A DNA stretch of 64,000 nt from Streptococcus salivarius (GCF_000785515.1 NZ_CP009913.1:958001-1022000), one strand, 5' to 3'. Counted from the stretch's first letter, positions 9,623 through 18,637 are shown. Numbers and translations are program-made. Notes: generated by a model from the letters alone, not told the origin.

Positions 9623-10624
9623 ATGAAAAACAAGCGTTTAATTTGGACTTTGGTTTTCTTAGCTATCTTGACGCTCGGTTCTATTGGTACAGATCTGTTC
9701 AAAAAAGAACACCAAGATACCAATAAGGTCGTCAAAGTAGGGATCCTCCAGTTCGTGACTCACGACGCCCTGGATCAAATCGAGAAGGGAATTGAGGATG
9801 GCCTTAAGGAAGCTGGTTATAAGGGGGACAAGGTTAAAATCACCCTCCTAAATGCCGAAGGAGACCAGTCTAAAATTCAAACCATGTCTAAACAATTGGT
9901 TAATGACAAGAACGATGTTGTTATCGGTATTGCCACACCAGCAGCACAGGGGCTAGCGGCAGCTACCAAGGATATTCCAGTCATCATGGGGGCTATCTCA
10001 GACCCTGTTGGGGCAAAATTGGTTAAGGATCTCAAGCATCCGGAAGGCAATGTCACTGGTACCTCTAACCAAGTGCCGATTAAGCAGACAGTAGAATTGG
10101 TCAAATCACTGACACCAAATGCCAAAACGATTGGTATTCTCTATGCTTCAAGTGAGGATAATTCCAAATCACAGGTTGAAAGCTTTAAGAAATACTCTGA
10201 AAAAGATGGCCTGAATGTGGTCGAGTACGCCGTACCATCAACCAATGAAATCAATACAACCATGTCAGTCATGACTGGTAAGGTAGATGCCATCTGGACG
10301 CCTCAAGATAATACTATTGCTTCAGCCTTTTCAACAGTAATCTCATCAGCCAACCAGGCTAAGATTCCAGTTTATACGACGGTTGATACTATGGTGAAAG
10401 AAGGCGGTTTGGCTTCAGTGGCGCAAAGCCAATATGAACTTGGAAAGGCTACAGCTCGTAGTGCCGTTAAGGTTCTTAAAGGTAAGAGAGTTAAGGATGT
10501 TCCTGTAGATGTTATCGATGATGGCACACCAACACTTAACCTTAAAGTTGCTCAAGACCTCAACATCACCATCCCTGACGATGTGCTTAAACAGTCAGAC
10601 ATCGCTGTTAAAGCTGATAAATAA
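9623..10624 (+). CDS. trpX: ABC transporter substrate-binding protein, TrpX type
   Basis: This 333-residue extracytoplasmic solute receptor belongs to the PF04392-type family used by the predicted tryptophan transporter TrpXYZ. One hydrophobic segment (about residues 6-22) is followed by a VVKVGILQFVTHDALDQ start typical of the family fold. There is no lipobox Cys, so the N-terminal helix may act as an uncleaved anchor. The gene starts after GAAGGAG and is followed 9 nt later by its permease. The tryptophan substrate is inferred from family resemblance and gene order only; other related receptors bind other small molecules. Confidence 0.8.
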   Translation: MKNKRLIWTLVFLAILTLGSIGTDLFKKEHQDTNKVVKVGILQFVTHDALDQIEKGIEDGLKEAGYKGDKVKITLLNAEGDQSKIQTMSKQLVNDKNDVVIGIATPAAQGLAAATKDIPVIMGAISDPVGAKLVKDLKHPEGNVTGTSNQVPIKQTVELVKSLTPNAKTIGILYASSEDNSKSQVESFKKYSEKDGLNVVEYAVPSTNEINTTMSVMTGKVDAIWTPQDNTIASAFSTVISSANQAKIPVYTTVDTMVKEGGLASVAQSQYELGKATARSAVKVLKGKRVKDVPVDVIDDGTPTLNLKVAQDLNITIPDDVLKQSDIAVKADK

Positions 10625-10633
10625 GGAGGACTT

Positions 10634-11503
10634 ATGATTATTTCATCTATTTATCAGGGGCTTCTATACGGAATCCTAGGTCTTGGGATTTACATGACTT
10701 TCCGTATCTTGGATTTTCCTGATTTGACAACAGAAGGTTCCTTCCCTCTTGGTGGGGCAGTAGCAGTAACCCTTATGAACTTTGGTTGGAACCCAATTTT
10801 AGCAACCTTGGTTGCCGTTTTGGCCGGCTGTGGTGCTGGACTTGTGACTGGTCTCCTCTATACTAAGGGAGAAATTCCTACTATTTTGGCAGGGATTTTG
10901 GTCATGACCTCTCTTAACTCAGTCATGCTTATGATTATGGGAAGGGCCAACTTGGGACTTCTTGATATTAAGACTATTCAAGATTTGCTTCCTTTCAGCA
11001 AGGACTACAATCTCTTGATTGTTGGTCTCATTGCTGTGACCATTGTTATCACTGCCTTGATTGCCTTTCTTAACACGCGCCTAGGTCAAGCTTATATTGC
11101 CACAGGTGATAATAGAGACATGGCCAAATCATTTGGTATCAACACAGACAATATGGAAGTGATGGGTCTTGTTATCTCAAACGGTATTATCGCTCTCTCA
11201 GGAGCCTTGATTAGCCAACAGGACGGTTATGCCGACGTTTCTAAAGGGATTGGGGTTATCGTCATTGGTCTTGCCAGCATTATCATTGGTGAGGTCCTTT
11301 ATGCGACTAACTTGACTCTGTTGGAACGTTTGATTGCCATCTGTATTGGTTCAATCCTCTATCAGTTCCTTTTGACAGCGGTTATTGCTCTTGGCTTTAA
11401 CACTAACTACCTCAAACTCTTTAGTGCAATTGTTTTGGCTATTTGTTTGATTTCGCCTGTCCTACGCCGAAAATTCTTTAAGGGGGTGACCTTATCACGA
11501 TGA
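10634..11503 (+). CDS. trpY: ABC transporter permease, TrpY type
   Basis: This 289-residue integral membrane protein has about eight hydrophobic segments and resembles the BPD_transp_2 (branched-chain/ribose-like) permease family. It forms the channel partnered with the receptor upstream and the ATPase downstream. Start: TAAGGAGGACTT directly before the ATG. Its stop overlaps the start of the ATPase gene (ATGA at 11500), which suggests translational coupling. The substrate is inferred with the operon. Confidence 0.82.
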   Translation: MIISSIYQGLLYGILGLGIYMTFRILDFPDLTTEGSFPLGGAVAVTLMNFGWNPILATLVAVLAGCGAGLVTGLLYTKGEIPTILAGILVMTSLNSVMLMIMGRANLGLLDIKTIQDLLPFSKDYNLLIVGLIAVTIVITALIAFLNTRLGQAYIATGDNRDMAKSFGINTDNMEVMGLVISNGIIALSGALISQQDGYADVSKGIGVIVIGLASIIIGEVLYATNLTLLERLIAICIGSILYQFLLTAVIALGFNTNYLKLFSAIVLAICLISPVLRRKFFKGVTLSR

Positions 11504-12258
11504 CAGCTATTGTAGAACTCAAAGATGCGACTGTTAAGGTCAATAACGGTTTTGACACCGAAAAAACAATCCTGGACCATGTTAATCTTACCATTAGAGA
11601 AGGTGACTTTATTACCATTCTCGGTGGAAATGGTGCCGGAAAATCAACCCTCTTCAACGTCATTGCAGGGACACTCATGTTGACCAGTGGTCAGATTTTC
11701 ATCATGGGTGAAGATGTTACGGCTCTCCCTGCTGAGAAGCGTGCTAAGTACCTCTCACGAGTCTTCCAAGATCCTAAAATGGGGACAGCTCCTCGTATGA
11801 CTGTTGCAGAAAACCTCTTGATTGCCAAATACCGTGGTGAAAAACGAGGGCTTAAATCACGCCAAATTCATCTCTACACAGAGGAATTTCAAGGTCTGAT
11901 CGAACGTATCAGTAATGGTTTAGAAAAACACTTAGATACACCAGCAGGTCTCCTTTCAGGTGGTCAGCGTCAGGCTCTCAGTCTGTTGATGGCGACACTT
12001 AAACGTCCTGAGCTCTTGCTCTTAGATGAGCACACCGCAGCCCTGGATCCCAAGACCAGTGTAGCCCTCATGGAGTTGACTGATGAGTTTGTAACAGGTG
12101 ACCATCTAACAGCCTTGATGATTACCCACCACATGGAAGATGCCCTAAAATATGGCAATCGTCTAATCGTTATGAAGGATGGTCAAATCATTAAAGACCT
12201 TACCAAGGAAGAAAAAGGCCAATTGGATATCACAGACTATTACGCTATGTTTGAGTAA
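11500..12258 (+). CDS. trpZ: ABC transporter ATP-binding protein, TrpZ type
   Basis: This 252-residue nucleotide-binding subunit has Walker A GGNGAGKST (about residues 42-50), a signature LSGGQRQALSLL, Walker B LLLLDEH and a switch His in ITHHMED. In Walker B the usual Glu is followed by His rather than Pro (DEHTAALDP), as in the TrpZ-like branch. It powers import through the upstream permease. It is last in the three-gene operon, with a terminator hairpin 33 nt after the stop. Confidence 0.85.
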   Translation: MTAIVELKDATVKVNNGFDTEKTILDHVNLTIREGDFITILGGNGAGKSTLFNVIAGTLMLTSGQIFIMGEDVTALPAEKRAKYLSRVFQDPKMGTAPRMTVAENLLIAKYRGEKRGLKSRQIHLYTEEFQGLIERISNGLEKHLDTPAGLLSGGQRQALSLLMATLKRPELLLLDEHTAALDPKTSVALMELTDEFVTGDHLTALMITHHMEDALKYGNRLIVMKDGQIIKDLTKEEKGQLDITDYYAMFE

Positions 12259-12290
12259 GCCTAGTCTGACTCTAAATTGTAAAATAAGCC

Positions 12291-12326
12291 AAAAAGTTGT
12301 ATACTTAAAGGGTATGCAACTTTTTG
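12291..12326 (+). terminator. Terminator after trpZ
   Basis: The AAAAAGTTG / CAACTTTTT stem is extended by ATAC/GTAT and ends in a T-run. Confidence 0.8.
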
Positions 12327-12437
12327 TTGTGGCCTGTAAATCGACAAGGAGACTGTTCGCACGAACGTTCAGCTTCTTGGACCGTCTGTAAAAATAGGCT
12401 CTAGAAGAGAGTCAAACTAAAAAGGAGAAAAACAAGC

Positions 12438-14099
12438 ATGAGCGATATTAAAATTATTGCCCTAGGTGGAGTACGTGAAAATGCTAAGAACCTCTATATT
12501 GTTGAGATTAACGACTCTATCTTTATCTTGGATGCTGGTCTAAAGTATCCTGAAAATGAACAACTAGGTGTTGACTTTGTCATCCCTAACTTAGATTACT
12601 TGATTGAAAATAGAGATCGTATCCAAGGGATTTTCTTAACTCACGGACACGCCGATGCCATTGGTGCCCTACCTTATATCTTGCAAGACGTCAAAGCACC
12701 AGTTTTTGGATCATCACTCACAATCGAGTTAGCTAAACTTTTTGTCAAGAATGCTGGTGTTAAGAAATTCAATAATTTCCATGTTATTGACGCAGAAACT
12801 GAAATTGAATTTGAGGATGCTGAAGTTTCATTCTTCAAAACAACTCACTCAATTCCAGAATCAATGGGGATTGTTCTTGGTACTGACCAAGGCAATATTG
12901 TCTATACAGGTGACTTCAAGTTTGACCAAGCTGCCCGTCCTTACTACAAAACTGATTTAGGTCGTTTGGCTGAAATCGGACGTGAAGGTGTTTTGGCCCT
13001 CTTGTCAGACTCAGCAAATGCGACAAGTACGGAACAAACAGCTTCTGAAGCAGAAGTTGGCCAAGAAATTGACCAAGTAATTGCTGATGCAGAAGGACGT
13101 GTTATTGTTGCTGCAGTTGCCTCAAACTTGGTACGTATTCAACAAGTCTTTGATTCAGCTGCTGATCACGGACGTCGTGTTGTTCTTACTGGTTTTGACG
13201 TAGAAAATATTGTCCGCACAGCCATTCGTCTCAAAAAATTGACTGTGGAGCATGAGAAACTTATTGTCAAACCAAAAGACATGAACAAGTTCGAAGACCA
13301 CGAGTTGATTATCCTCGAAAATGGTCGTATGGGTGAACCAATCGATGGCCTTCAAAAGATGGCTGTTGGTCGTCACCGTTACGTTCAAATCAAGGATGGA
13401 GATTTGGTTTATATCGTAACAACTCCAAGCATTGCTAAGGAAGCCGTAGTGGCACGTGTCAACAACGCTATCTATAAAGCTGGTGGAACTGTTAAGATGA
13501 TTACTCAGAGCCTTCGTGTTTCTGGACATGCCAATGCTCGCGAACTTCAATTGATGATTAACCTCCTTCGTCCACAGTATCTCTTCCCTATTCAAGGGGA
13601 GTACCGTGACCTTCAAGCACATGCAGAGTTAGCCTTGGAAGTTGGTATTCTTCCAGAAAATATTTATATCGTTAAACGCGGTGACATCATGCACTTGTCT
13701 GAAGATCAAGGTTTCCTTCATGAAGGAGCTGTTCCAGCTGGTGATGTTATGATTGACGGTAATGCCATTGGTGATGTAGGTAATATCGTCCTTCGTGACC
13801 GTAAGGTCTTGTCTGAAGATGGTATCTTTATCGTAGCTATCACTGTTAACAAGAAGGAACGTAAGATTGTCTCTAAAGCGCGTGTGAATACACGTGGGTT
13901 CGTTTATGTGAAGAAGAGCCGTGACATTCTCCGTGAGGCTGCTGACATTGTCAATGCTACCGTTGAAAATTACTTGGCAGGAGACAGCTTCGACTGGGGT
14001 GAACTGAAAGGAGCCGTCCGCGACGATGTGGCTAAGTTCCTCTTTGACCAAACCAAACGTCGCCCAGCTATCCTTCCAGTAGTTATGGAAGTCCGCTAA
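12438..14099 (+). CDS. rnjB: Ribonuclease J2
   Basis: This 553-residue metallo-beta-lactamase/beta-CASP ribonuclease acts with RNase J1 in mRNA decay and 5'-end processing. The metal-binding motif reads HGHADAIG (residues 69-76) instead of HGHEDHIG: one His ligand is replaced by Ala. This is typical of J2, which has weak activity of its own and is thought to modulate J1. The beta-CASP and C-terminal regions (SGHANARELQLMINLLRPQY, then KARVNTRGFVYVKKS) are intact. Start: AAAAAGGAGAAAAAC before the ATG. It is monocistronic between hairpins. Confidence 0.93.
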   Translation: MSDIKIIALGGVRENAKNLYIVEINDSIFILDAGLKYPENEQLGVDFVIPNLDYLIENRDRIQGIFLTHGHADAIGALPYILQDVKAPVFGSSLTIELAKLFVKNAGVKKFNNFHVIDAETEIEFEDAEVSFFKTTHSIPESMGIVLGTDQGNIVYTGDFKFDQAARPYYKTDLGRLAEIGREGVLALLSDSANATSTEQTASEAEVGQEIDQVIADAEGRVIVAAVASNLVRIQQVFDSAADHGRRVVLTGFDVENIVRTAIRLKKLTVEHEKLIVKPKDMNKFEDHELIILENGRMGEPIDGLQKMAVGRHRYVQIKDGDLVYIVTTPSIAKEAVVARVNNAIYKAGGTVKMITQSLRVSGHANARELQLMINLLRPQYLFPIQGEYRDLQAHAELALEVGILPENIYIVKRGDIMHLSEDQGFLHEGAVPAGDVMIDGNAIGDVGNIVLRDRKVLSEDGIFIVAITVNKKERKIVSKARVNTRGFVYVKKSRDILREAADIVNATVENYLAGDSFDWGELKGAVRDDVAKFLFDQTKRRPAILPVVMEVR

Positions 14100-14183
14100 T
14101 AACTGACTAAAACATAAGAGTGTGAGCGTGTCGCTTGCACCATAGACATTGAGGAAAGTCTCAACAAGACTTTGTTTTAAAAT

Positions 14184-14210
14184 CAAAAGCTGGGGTGTCC
14201 CAGCTTTTCT
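14184..14210 (+). terminator. Terminator after rnjB
   Basis: The AAAAGCTGGG / CCCAGCTTTT stem lies 85 nt after the rnjB stop. Confidence 0.8.
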
Positions 14211-14233
14211 AACATTAAGAAAGGAAAATACAA

Positions 14234-15016
14234 ATGGCTTTTTTTCAAATTGAATACTCATCAGATGTTCTAGGACAATACCGCCAAGTGGATGTCATCT
14301 ATCCAGATCGTGATCAGATTGCTGAAACGGAAAGTGATACGGACATCCCAGTTCTCTATCTCCTTCATGGCATGGGGGGCAATCATAATTCTTGGGCCTT
14401 CCGTACCAATATTCAGCGTCTCCTTCGTAAGACTAATCTCATTGTTATTATGCCTAACTCTGAAAATGGCTGGTATACAAATACCAATTACGGGGTTAAG
14501 TATTACGATGCCATTGCTAAGGAGCTTCCTCAAGTCATGCAACGTTTCTTCCCTAGTATGACTAAGAAGCGTGAAAAGACCTTTATCGCTGGACTTTCTA
14601 TGGGTGGCTATGGTTCTTTCAAACTAGCCTTAACGACAAATAACTTTGCTTGTGCGGGTTCCTTCTCTGGTGCCCTTGGATTATCAGTAGAGATGATTAC
14701 AGATGAAACGAGTGAGTCTAAGGAATACTGGCAAGGTGTCTTTGGCGATTTGGAAGGAAAAGACATTGAGCAGCACAAATTGGTTAACCTAGCCAAACAA
14801 CATGACAAGAAAACCAAATTCTTTGCCTGGTGTGGCCTTGAGGATTTCCTTTTTGATTCTCAAGATAAGGCAGTTGCTGATTTGAAGGCCCTTGGTTTAG
14901 ACATTGACTACCGTACAGACCATGGAAGACATGAGTGGTATTATTGGGAAAAACAACTAGAAGCCTACTTAGAATGGTTACCTATTGATTACGTTAAAGA
15001 AGAACGCTTGTCTTAA
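14234..15016 (+). CDS. estA: Carboxylesterase, EstA family
   Basis: This 260-residue alpha/beta hydrolase is of the esterase D-like (PF00756) family, similar to the tributyrin/acetyl esterase EstA of lactic streptococci. The oxyanion segment [12 protein letters not shown] (residues 43-54), nucleophile GLSMGG (Ser122), and the Asp (GLEDFLF) and His (DHGRHEW) of the triad are visible. It hydrolyses short acyl esters, such as milk-fat or acetylated glycan substrates. There is no signal peptide, so it is probably cytosolic. Start: AAGAAAGGAAAATACAA before the ATG. Confidence 0.88.
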   Translation: MAFFQIEYSSDVLGQYRQVDVIYPDRDQIAETESDTDIPVLYLLHGMGGNHNSWAFRTNIQRLLRKTNLIVIMPNSENGWYTNTNYGVKYYDAIAKELPQVMQRFFPSMTKKREKTFIAGLSMGGYGSFKLALTTNNFACAGSFSGALGLSVEMITDETSESKEYWQGVFGDLEGKDIEQHKLVNLAKQHDKKTKFFAWCGLEDFLFDSQDKAVADLKALGLDIDYRTDHGRHEWYYWEKQLEAYLEWLPIDYVKEERLS

Positions 15017-15077
15017 TAGGTCAATTTTGTAACATCTTATCAAAGAGATGATAAAAGCTTAAAGTGATATTTTTTGC

Positions 15078-15106
15078 TTGTCAGAACTATTAGAGCTTGA
15101 TATACT
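15078..15106 (+). promoter_or_regulatory. Promoter of the metzincin gene
   Basis: TTGTCA (15078-15083), a 17-nt spacer and extended -10 TGATATACT (-10 at 15101-15106). Confidence 0.65.
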
Positions 15107-15135
15107 AGGGGAAGTTTCGAAAAGGAGGCTCAATA

Positions 15136-15855
15136 ATGAAAAAATTATTCAGAGTAATCTTCTATATTCCCAAACTTCTTTTACAATTTATTTGGAATCT
15201 TATTTGGGCTATATTTAAACTTGCCCTAGTTCTAGCCCTTATTGGTTATGGACTCGTCTACTATGCCAATAATTCTTCAAGTACCTTAGCCACAAACATT
15301 AACCAAGCCTTTCATCAAGTAGAGCTAGGTTTTAGTGGTACCAGTACTAGTGACGTTGAGAAAGTTGTCTCTAACCTATCAACGACAGATACCATTCCAG
15401 AGTCTAATGGAGCTAGATGGGCGCAAAATACAGCTAGCATCTATATACAATCTACAGATGAAACCTTGGTAGCAGCTTATAAGGAAGCTATTACTAACTG
15501 GAATAACACGGGTGCTTTCATCTTTACTTTAACTGATGATGCCTCAACAGCTGATATTGTTGCGACTGACTATTCCGATGCGAATTCACAGGCAGCAGGT
15601 TTAGCAGACACTCAAACCAATGTTTTGACCAATCGCATCACTCATGTAGATGTGAAGTTGAACCGTTATTTCCTCTTGAATAGTGATTTTGGTTATACTC
15701 ACAAGCGTATTGTGAATACGGCTGAACACGAATTGGGACATGCCATTGGCTTAGACCATGATGACTCTAAGACATCCGTTATGCAATCAGCTGGATCTTA
15801 TTACGGGATTCAACAGGTGGATATTGATACGGTCCATGCTCTCTATGCAAATTAA
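15136..15855 (+). CDS. Membrane-anchored matrixin-like zinc metalloprotease
   Basis: This 239-residue protein has a long hydrophobic N-terminus (about residues 8-43, anchor or signal) and an extracellular metzincin domain. The zinc motif HELGHAIGLDH (His198, Glu199, His202, His208) is followed by a candidate Met-turn SVMQ (Met216). It has no recognisable propeptide Cys switch. The substrate is unknown; the fold predicts an endopeptidase at the cell surface. It is transcribed with the small membrane gene 11 nt downstream. The start has AAAAGGAGG upstream. Confidence 0.82.
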   Translation: MKKLFRVIFYIPKLLLQFIWNLIWAIFKLALVLALIGYGLVYYANNSSSTLATNINQAFHQVELGFSGTSTSDVEKVVSNLSTTDTIPESNGARWAQNTASIYIQSTDETLVAAYKEAITNWNNTGAFIFTLTDDASTADIVATDYSDANSQAAGLADTQTNVLTNRITHVDVKLNRYFLLNSDFGYTHKRIVNTAEHELGHAIGLDHDDSKTSVMQSAGSYYGIQQVDIDTVHALYAN

Positions 15856-15866
15856 GGAGGAGTGTC

Positions 15867-16238
15867 ATGCACTATTTGAAACGCCTTGCTAGACGTTACC
15901 CCATGCAAACCTTCCTTTTTCTTTTCAATGCTGGGGTCTTTACTTGGTTGCAAACAACAGGAACCATGATTGCCAATCGTTTGGGCCTATCAGGTGATGG
16001 CATTTGGATTTATATTCCCAATTGGGTAAAAACGCTGACCAGTCATTCTATACAGAGTATTCAAACCCTTTACGGAGCCTCTGGTTGGAGTTGGCTAATC
16101 ACCTCTATGCTTCTCACTTGGCTCTTGACTTTTCTTAGAGGTCTCATGAGAGCAATGATTCTCATTCTGATAGTTGGTCTTGGCTTATGGCTAGTCTATC
16201 GACACTTTGAACTCTTACAAAATCTAAAACTGTCCTAA
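15867..16238 (+). CDS. Small membrane protein downstream of the metzincin
   Basis: This 123-residue protein has three hydrophobic stretches (about residues 13-30, 68-90 and 92-115); I do not recognise its family. A TAAGGAGGAGTGTC site fixes the start, and the 11-nt gap implies co-expression with the protease. It may assist or inhibit that protease, but nothing in the sequence shows this. Its last codons are part of a hairpin whose near-identical copy lies 283 bp downstream. Confidence 0.75.
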   Translation: MHYLKRLARRYPMQTFLFLFNAGVFTWLQTTGTMIANRLGLSGDGIWIYIPNWVKTLTSHSIQSIQTLYGASGWSWLITSMLLTWLLTFLRGLMRAMILILIVGLGLWLVYRHFELLQNLKLS

Positions 16239-16249
16239 TGGGCAGTTTT
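16221..16249 (+). repeat. Direct repeat copy 1 (terminator-like hairpin)
   Basis: These 29 bases match 16504-16532 at 28 of 29 positions. The copy includes the stop codon of the upstream gene and forms AAACTG / CAGTTT, but is followed by only a weak T-run. Confidence 0.85.
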
Positions 16250-16273
16250 AAATTGAAATGAATTCTTCTTTTT

Positions 16274-16409
16274 AGACTTTTCTTAGGTGAGTACGGACGC
16301 TAGCGACTTCCTTCGGAATTCCATAGCTAAGTTTTGAGCCTAGTGTCTCAAAACTTCCGAGTGCCTAAAGTTATTTAACTTTAGGCACTTTTCTCACAGC
16401 GAAAAGTCT
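16274..16409. repeat. 136-nt multibranched palindromic element
   Basis: Closing arms AGACTTTTC (16274-16282) and GAAAAGTCT (16401-16409) are perfectly complementary, with inner GTGAG / CTCAC (16287-16291 and 16393-16397). Inside lie three hairpins: GCTA...TAGC with apical TTCC/GGAA (about 16299-16327), AAGTTTTGAG / CTCAAAACTT (16329-16356), and a 13-bp stem with loop ATTT (16360-16389). It has no coding potential. It is either a MITE/BOX-like dispersed repeat or a structured RNA; I cannot tell which from this window. Confidence 0.6.
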
Positions 16410-16503
16410 TGACTATAGCTCGCTCTGAAATTATTAAAGGGACTATCTCATTTCATCTACAGAAAGTTCTATATGTTTAGATAGCCAAGTCACTTGTAAA
16501 AAG

Positions 16504-16540
16504 AATCTAAAACTGTCCTGATGGGCAGTTTTTTTGAGTT
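16504..16540 (+). terminator. Terminator and direct repeat copy 2
   Basis: This is the near-identical second copy of 16221-16249, here followed by seven T residues, so it is the functional form of the hairpin. The 16410-16503 stretch before it holds nothing I can identify. Confidence 0.8.
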
Positions 16541-16565
16541 GTTAGGTCATTTATTTTCTGAAAAA

Positions 16566-16576
16566 ATATGATATAA
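16566..16576 (+). promoter_or_regulatory. Extended -10 promoter of the flavodoxin gene
   Basis: TATGATATAAT gives TGN-TATAAT about 30 nt before the start codon. No convincing -35 is seen. Confidence 0.55.
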
Positions 16577-16606
16577 TATAGCTAATTTATTATTTTGGAG
16601 GACATT

Positions 16607-17050
16607 ATGGCTTTAGCAAAAATCGTTTATGCCAGTATGACCGGTAACACGGAAGAAATCGCAGATATCGTTGCCAAAAAATTGGAAGAATTGGGTCACA
16701 CTGTAGATGTAGACGAGTGTACAACGGTTGATGCCGCTGATTTTGAAGATGCGGACATCTGTATCGTAGCGACTTACACTTATGGTGATGGTGAGTTGCC
16801 AGATGAAATCGTTGACTTTTACGAAGATTTGGCTGACCTCGACTTGTCAGGTAAAATCTTTGGTGTTGTAGGTTCAGGAGATACCTTCTACGATTATTTC
16901 TGTCATTCAGTGGATGAGTTTGAAAATCAATTCACATTCACAGGGGCGACTAAGGGTGCTGATAGCGTCAAGGTTGACCTTTCTGCTGAAGATGAAGATA
17001 TCGAAAATCTTGAAGCTTTCGCTGAAAAAGTTTCAGAAGCATTAGCATAA
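16607..17050 (+). CDS. Flavodoxin
   Basis: This short-chain flavodoxin of 147 residues carries FMN. The phosphate loop SMTGNTEEIA is near the N-terminus, and the TYTYGDGELP and GSGDTFYDYFC segments bind the isoalloxazine ring. It is an acidic single-electron carrier in the cytosol. I start it at 16607 (MALAKIVYASM) because GGAGG at 16597-16601 is correctly spaced for that ATG; an in-frame TTG at 16595 overlaps the ribosome site. It is monocistronic with its own promoter and terminator. Confidence 0.93.
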   Translation: MALAKIVYASMTGNTEEIADIVAKKLEELGHTVDVDECTTVDAADFEDADICIVATYTYGDGELPDEIVDFYEDLADLDLSGKIFGVVGSGDTFYDYFCHSVDEFENQFTFTGATKGADSVKVDLSAEDEDIENLEAFAEKVSEALA

Positions 17051-17052
17051 TA

Positions 17053-17080
17053 AAAAAGCAGAGTAAAGTCTGCTTTTATT
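17053..17080 (+). terminator. Terminator after flavodoxin
   Basis: AAAAAGCAGA / TCTGCTTTTA hairpin just after the stop codon. Confidence 0.8.
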
Positions 17081-17101
17081 GTAGTCAAAAATGGAGTTTT
17101 T

Positions 17102-18637
17102 ATGAATGAAATAGAAAGAGATTTTAGGACGCAATCTCAGCATCTCCTTTGGTCCGTTTGGCGAGGTCTCTTAGTGGGGGTGACAGCAGGAGCAGTAGTC
17201 AGTCTTTTTCGTTGGTTAATTGCCAAAGGGGCTGCATTTTCTGTAGCTATTTACGAAGACGCCCTTCATAATCCACTTCTGATTCTGGGAATTGTACTTG
17301 TTAATCTCTTGATTGCCCTTTTTATTGGTTACCTTATTAAACAGGAAAAAGACATCAAGGGCTCAGGGATTCCTCACGTTGAAGGGGAACTGATGGGGCT
17401 TCTACATCCGTCCTGGTGGTCAGTTTTATGGCGTAAATTCCTAGGTGGAGTCCTTGGGATTTCAATGGGACTGATGTTGGGACGTGAGGGACCTAGCATT
17501 CAACTAGGTGCCATGACTGCTAAGGGATTAGCCAAGGGACTTAAGCTCTCTGCACGTGAGAAGCGTGTCTTGATTGCTGCAGGAGCAGCAGCAGGGTTAT
17601 CAGCTGCCTTTAATGCCCCGATTGCCGGTCTTTTGTTTGTCGTCGAAGAAGTCTATCATCATTTCTCTCGTCATGTTTGGGTGACAGCTTTAACGGCATC
17701 TTTAGTAGCCAATGCTGTTTCCCTACGCATCTTTGGCCAGGTACCAGTCCTTGCTATGACAGAAAAATTACCCGTATTTCCTTTGAAGGATTATTGGATT
17801 CTTATTGTTTTGGGGATTTTTCTAGGTGTGCTTGGATACGGTTATGAGTGGGTTGTCTTACGTATTGGTAAGGTCTACCAAGGGTTAGGGAAAATCTTCC
17901 ACTTGCCATCTCATTTTCATGGCCTCTTGGCAGTTCTGTTTATCATTCCTATTGGTCTTTATTTTCCACATCTTTTAGGTGGTGGGAATGAATTGATTCT
18001 TGCCCTAAATGGTTTACATCCTGCTCTAACTGTGGCTATCCTCTATTTGGCTATTCGCTTTATTTGGAGTATGTTGTCCTTTGGTTCAGGTTTTCCTGGT
18101 GGGATTTTCTTGCCGATTTTGACTCTAGGTGCTCTTTCTGGTAGCGTTTTTGCGGCAGCTTTTGAAAATCTAGGATTCTTACAAGTCAGTCAGTTCCCTA
18201 TTTTTATCATTCTTGGTATGGCTGGTTATTTCGGTGCTGTATCTAAGGCGCCTCTCACTGCTATGATTTTAGTGACTGAGATGGTGGGTGACCTTCACCA
18301 ATTGATGACAATTGGAGTCGTGACCCTGATTGCCTATCTAGTTATGGATTTCATGGGAGGAGAACCTGTCTATGAAGCCATGCTTCACAATCTAATAGCT
18401 CACAAACCAGCGCAAGTTGATAATATACCGACGATGATTGACTTACCGGTTACAGATAGTCTAGCTGGTCGATTGGTTAAGGATTTAACCTTACCTGATG
18501 GGGTTTTGATTTCCACTCAGATTTTTCAAGACCAGTCTGAGGTTGTTCATGGAGACACACGTCTAAAAGCAGGAGCAACCCTGTATCTGGTTGTTAATGA
18601 AAGTAATATCAGTCAGGTAAGAAAACTCTTTTTATAA
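17102..18637 (+). CDS. ClC-family chloride channel/antiporter with C-terminal TrkA-C domain
   Basis: This 511-residue membrane protein has the classical ClC selectivity motifs GSGIP (87-91), GREGP (127-131, gating Glu129) and GGIFLP, so it is a chloride-type member, probably a Cl-/H+ exchanger. The last 70 residues form a TrkA-C/RCK_C-like regulatory domain. There are about ten or more membrane helices. The short leader (GGAGTTTTT before ATG) follows the flavodoxin terminator. It is distinct from the CLC-F-type protein two genes downstream. Confidence 0.9.
   Translation: MNEIERDFRTQSQHLLWSVWRGLLVGVTAGAVVSLFRWLIAKGAAFSVAIYEDALHNPLLILGIVLVNLLIALFIGYLIKQEKDIKGSGIPHVEGELMGLLHPSWWSVLWRKFLGGVLGISMGLMLGREGPSIQLGAMTAKGLAKGLKLSAREKRVLIAAGAAAGLSAAFNAPIAGLLFVVEEVYHHFSRHVWVTALTASLVANAVSLRIFGQVPVLAMTEKLPVFPLKDYWILIVLGIFLGVLGYGYEWVVLRIGKVYQGLGKIFHLPSHFHGLLAVLFIIPIGLYFPHLLGGGNELILALNGLHPALTVAILYLAIRFIWSMLSFGSGFPGGIFLPILTLGALSGSVFAAAFENLGFLQVSQFPIFIILGMAGYFGAVSKAPLTAMILVTEMVGDLHQLMTIGVVTLIAYLVMDFMGGEPVYEAMLHNLIAHKPAQVDNIPTMIDLPVTDSLAGRLVKDLTLPDGVLISTQIFQDQSEVVHGDTRLKAGATLYLVVNESNISQVRKLFL

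Noticed and set aside
12179..12391. Open frame across the trpZ end and terminator
   Set aside because: It runs through the terminator hairpin and lacks a ribosome site.
13155..14261. Minus-strand frames opposite rnjB (13155-13622, 13629-14261)
   Set aside because: They lie wholly or almost wholly antisense to a well-conserved gene, with no family resemblance.
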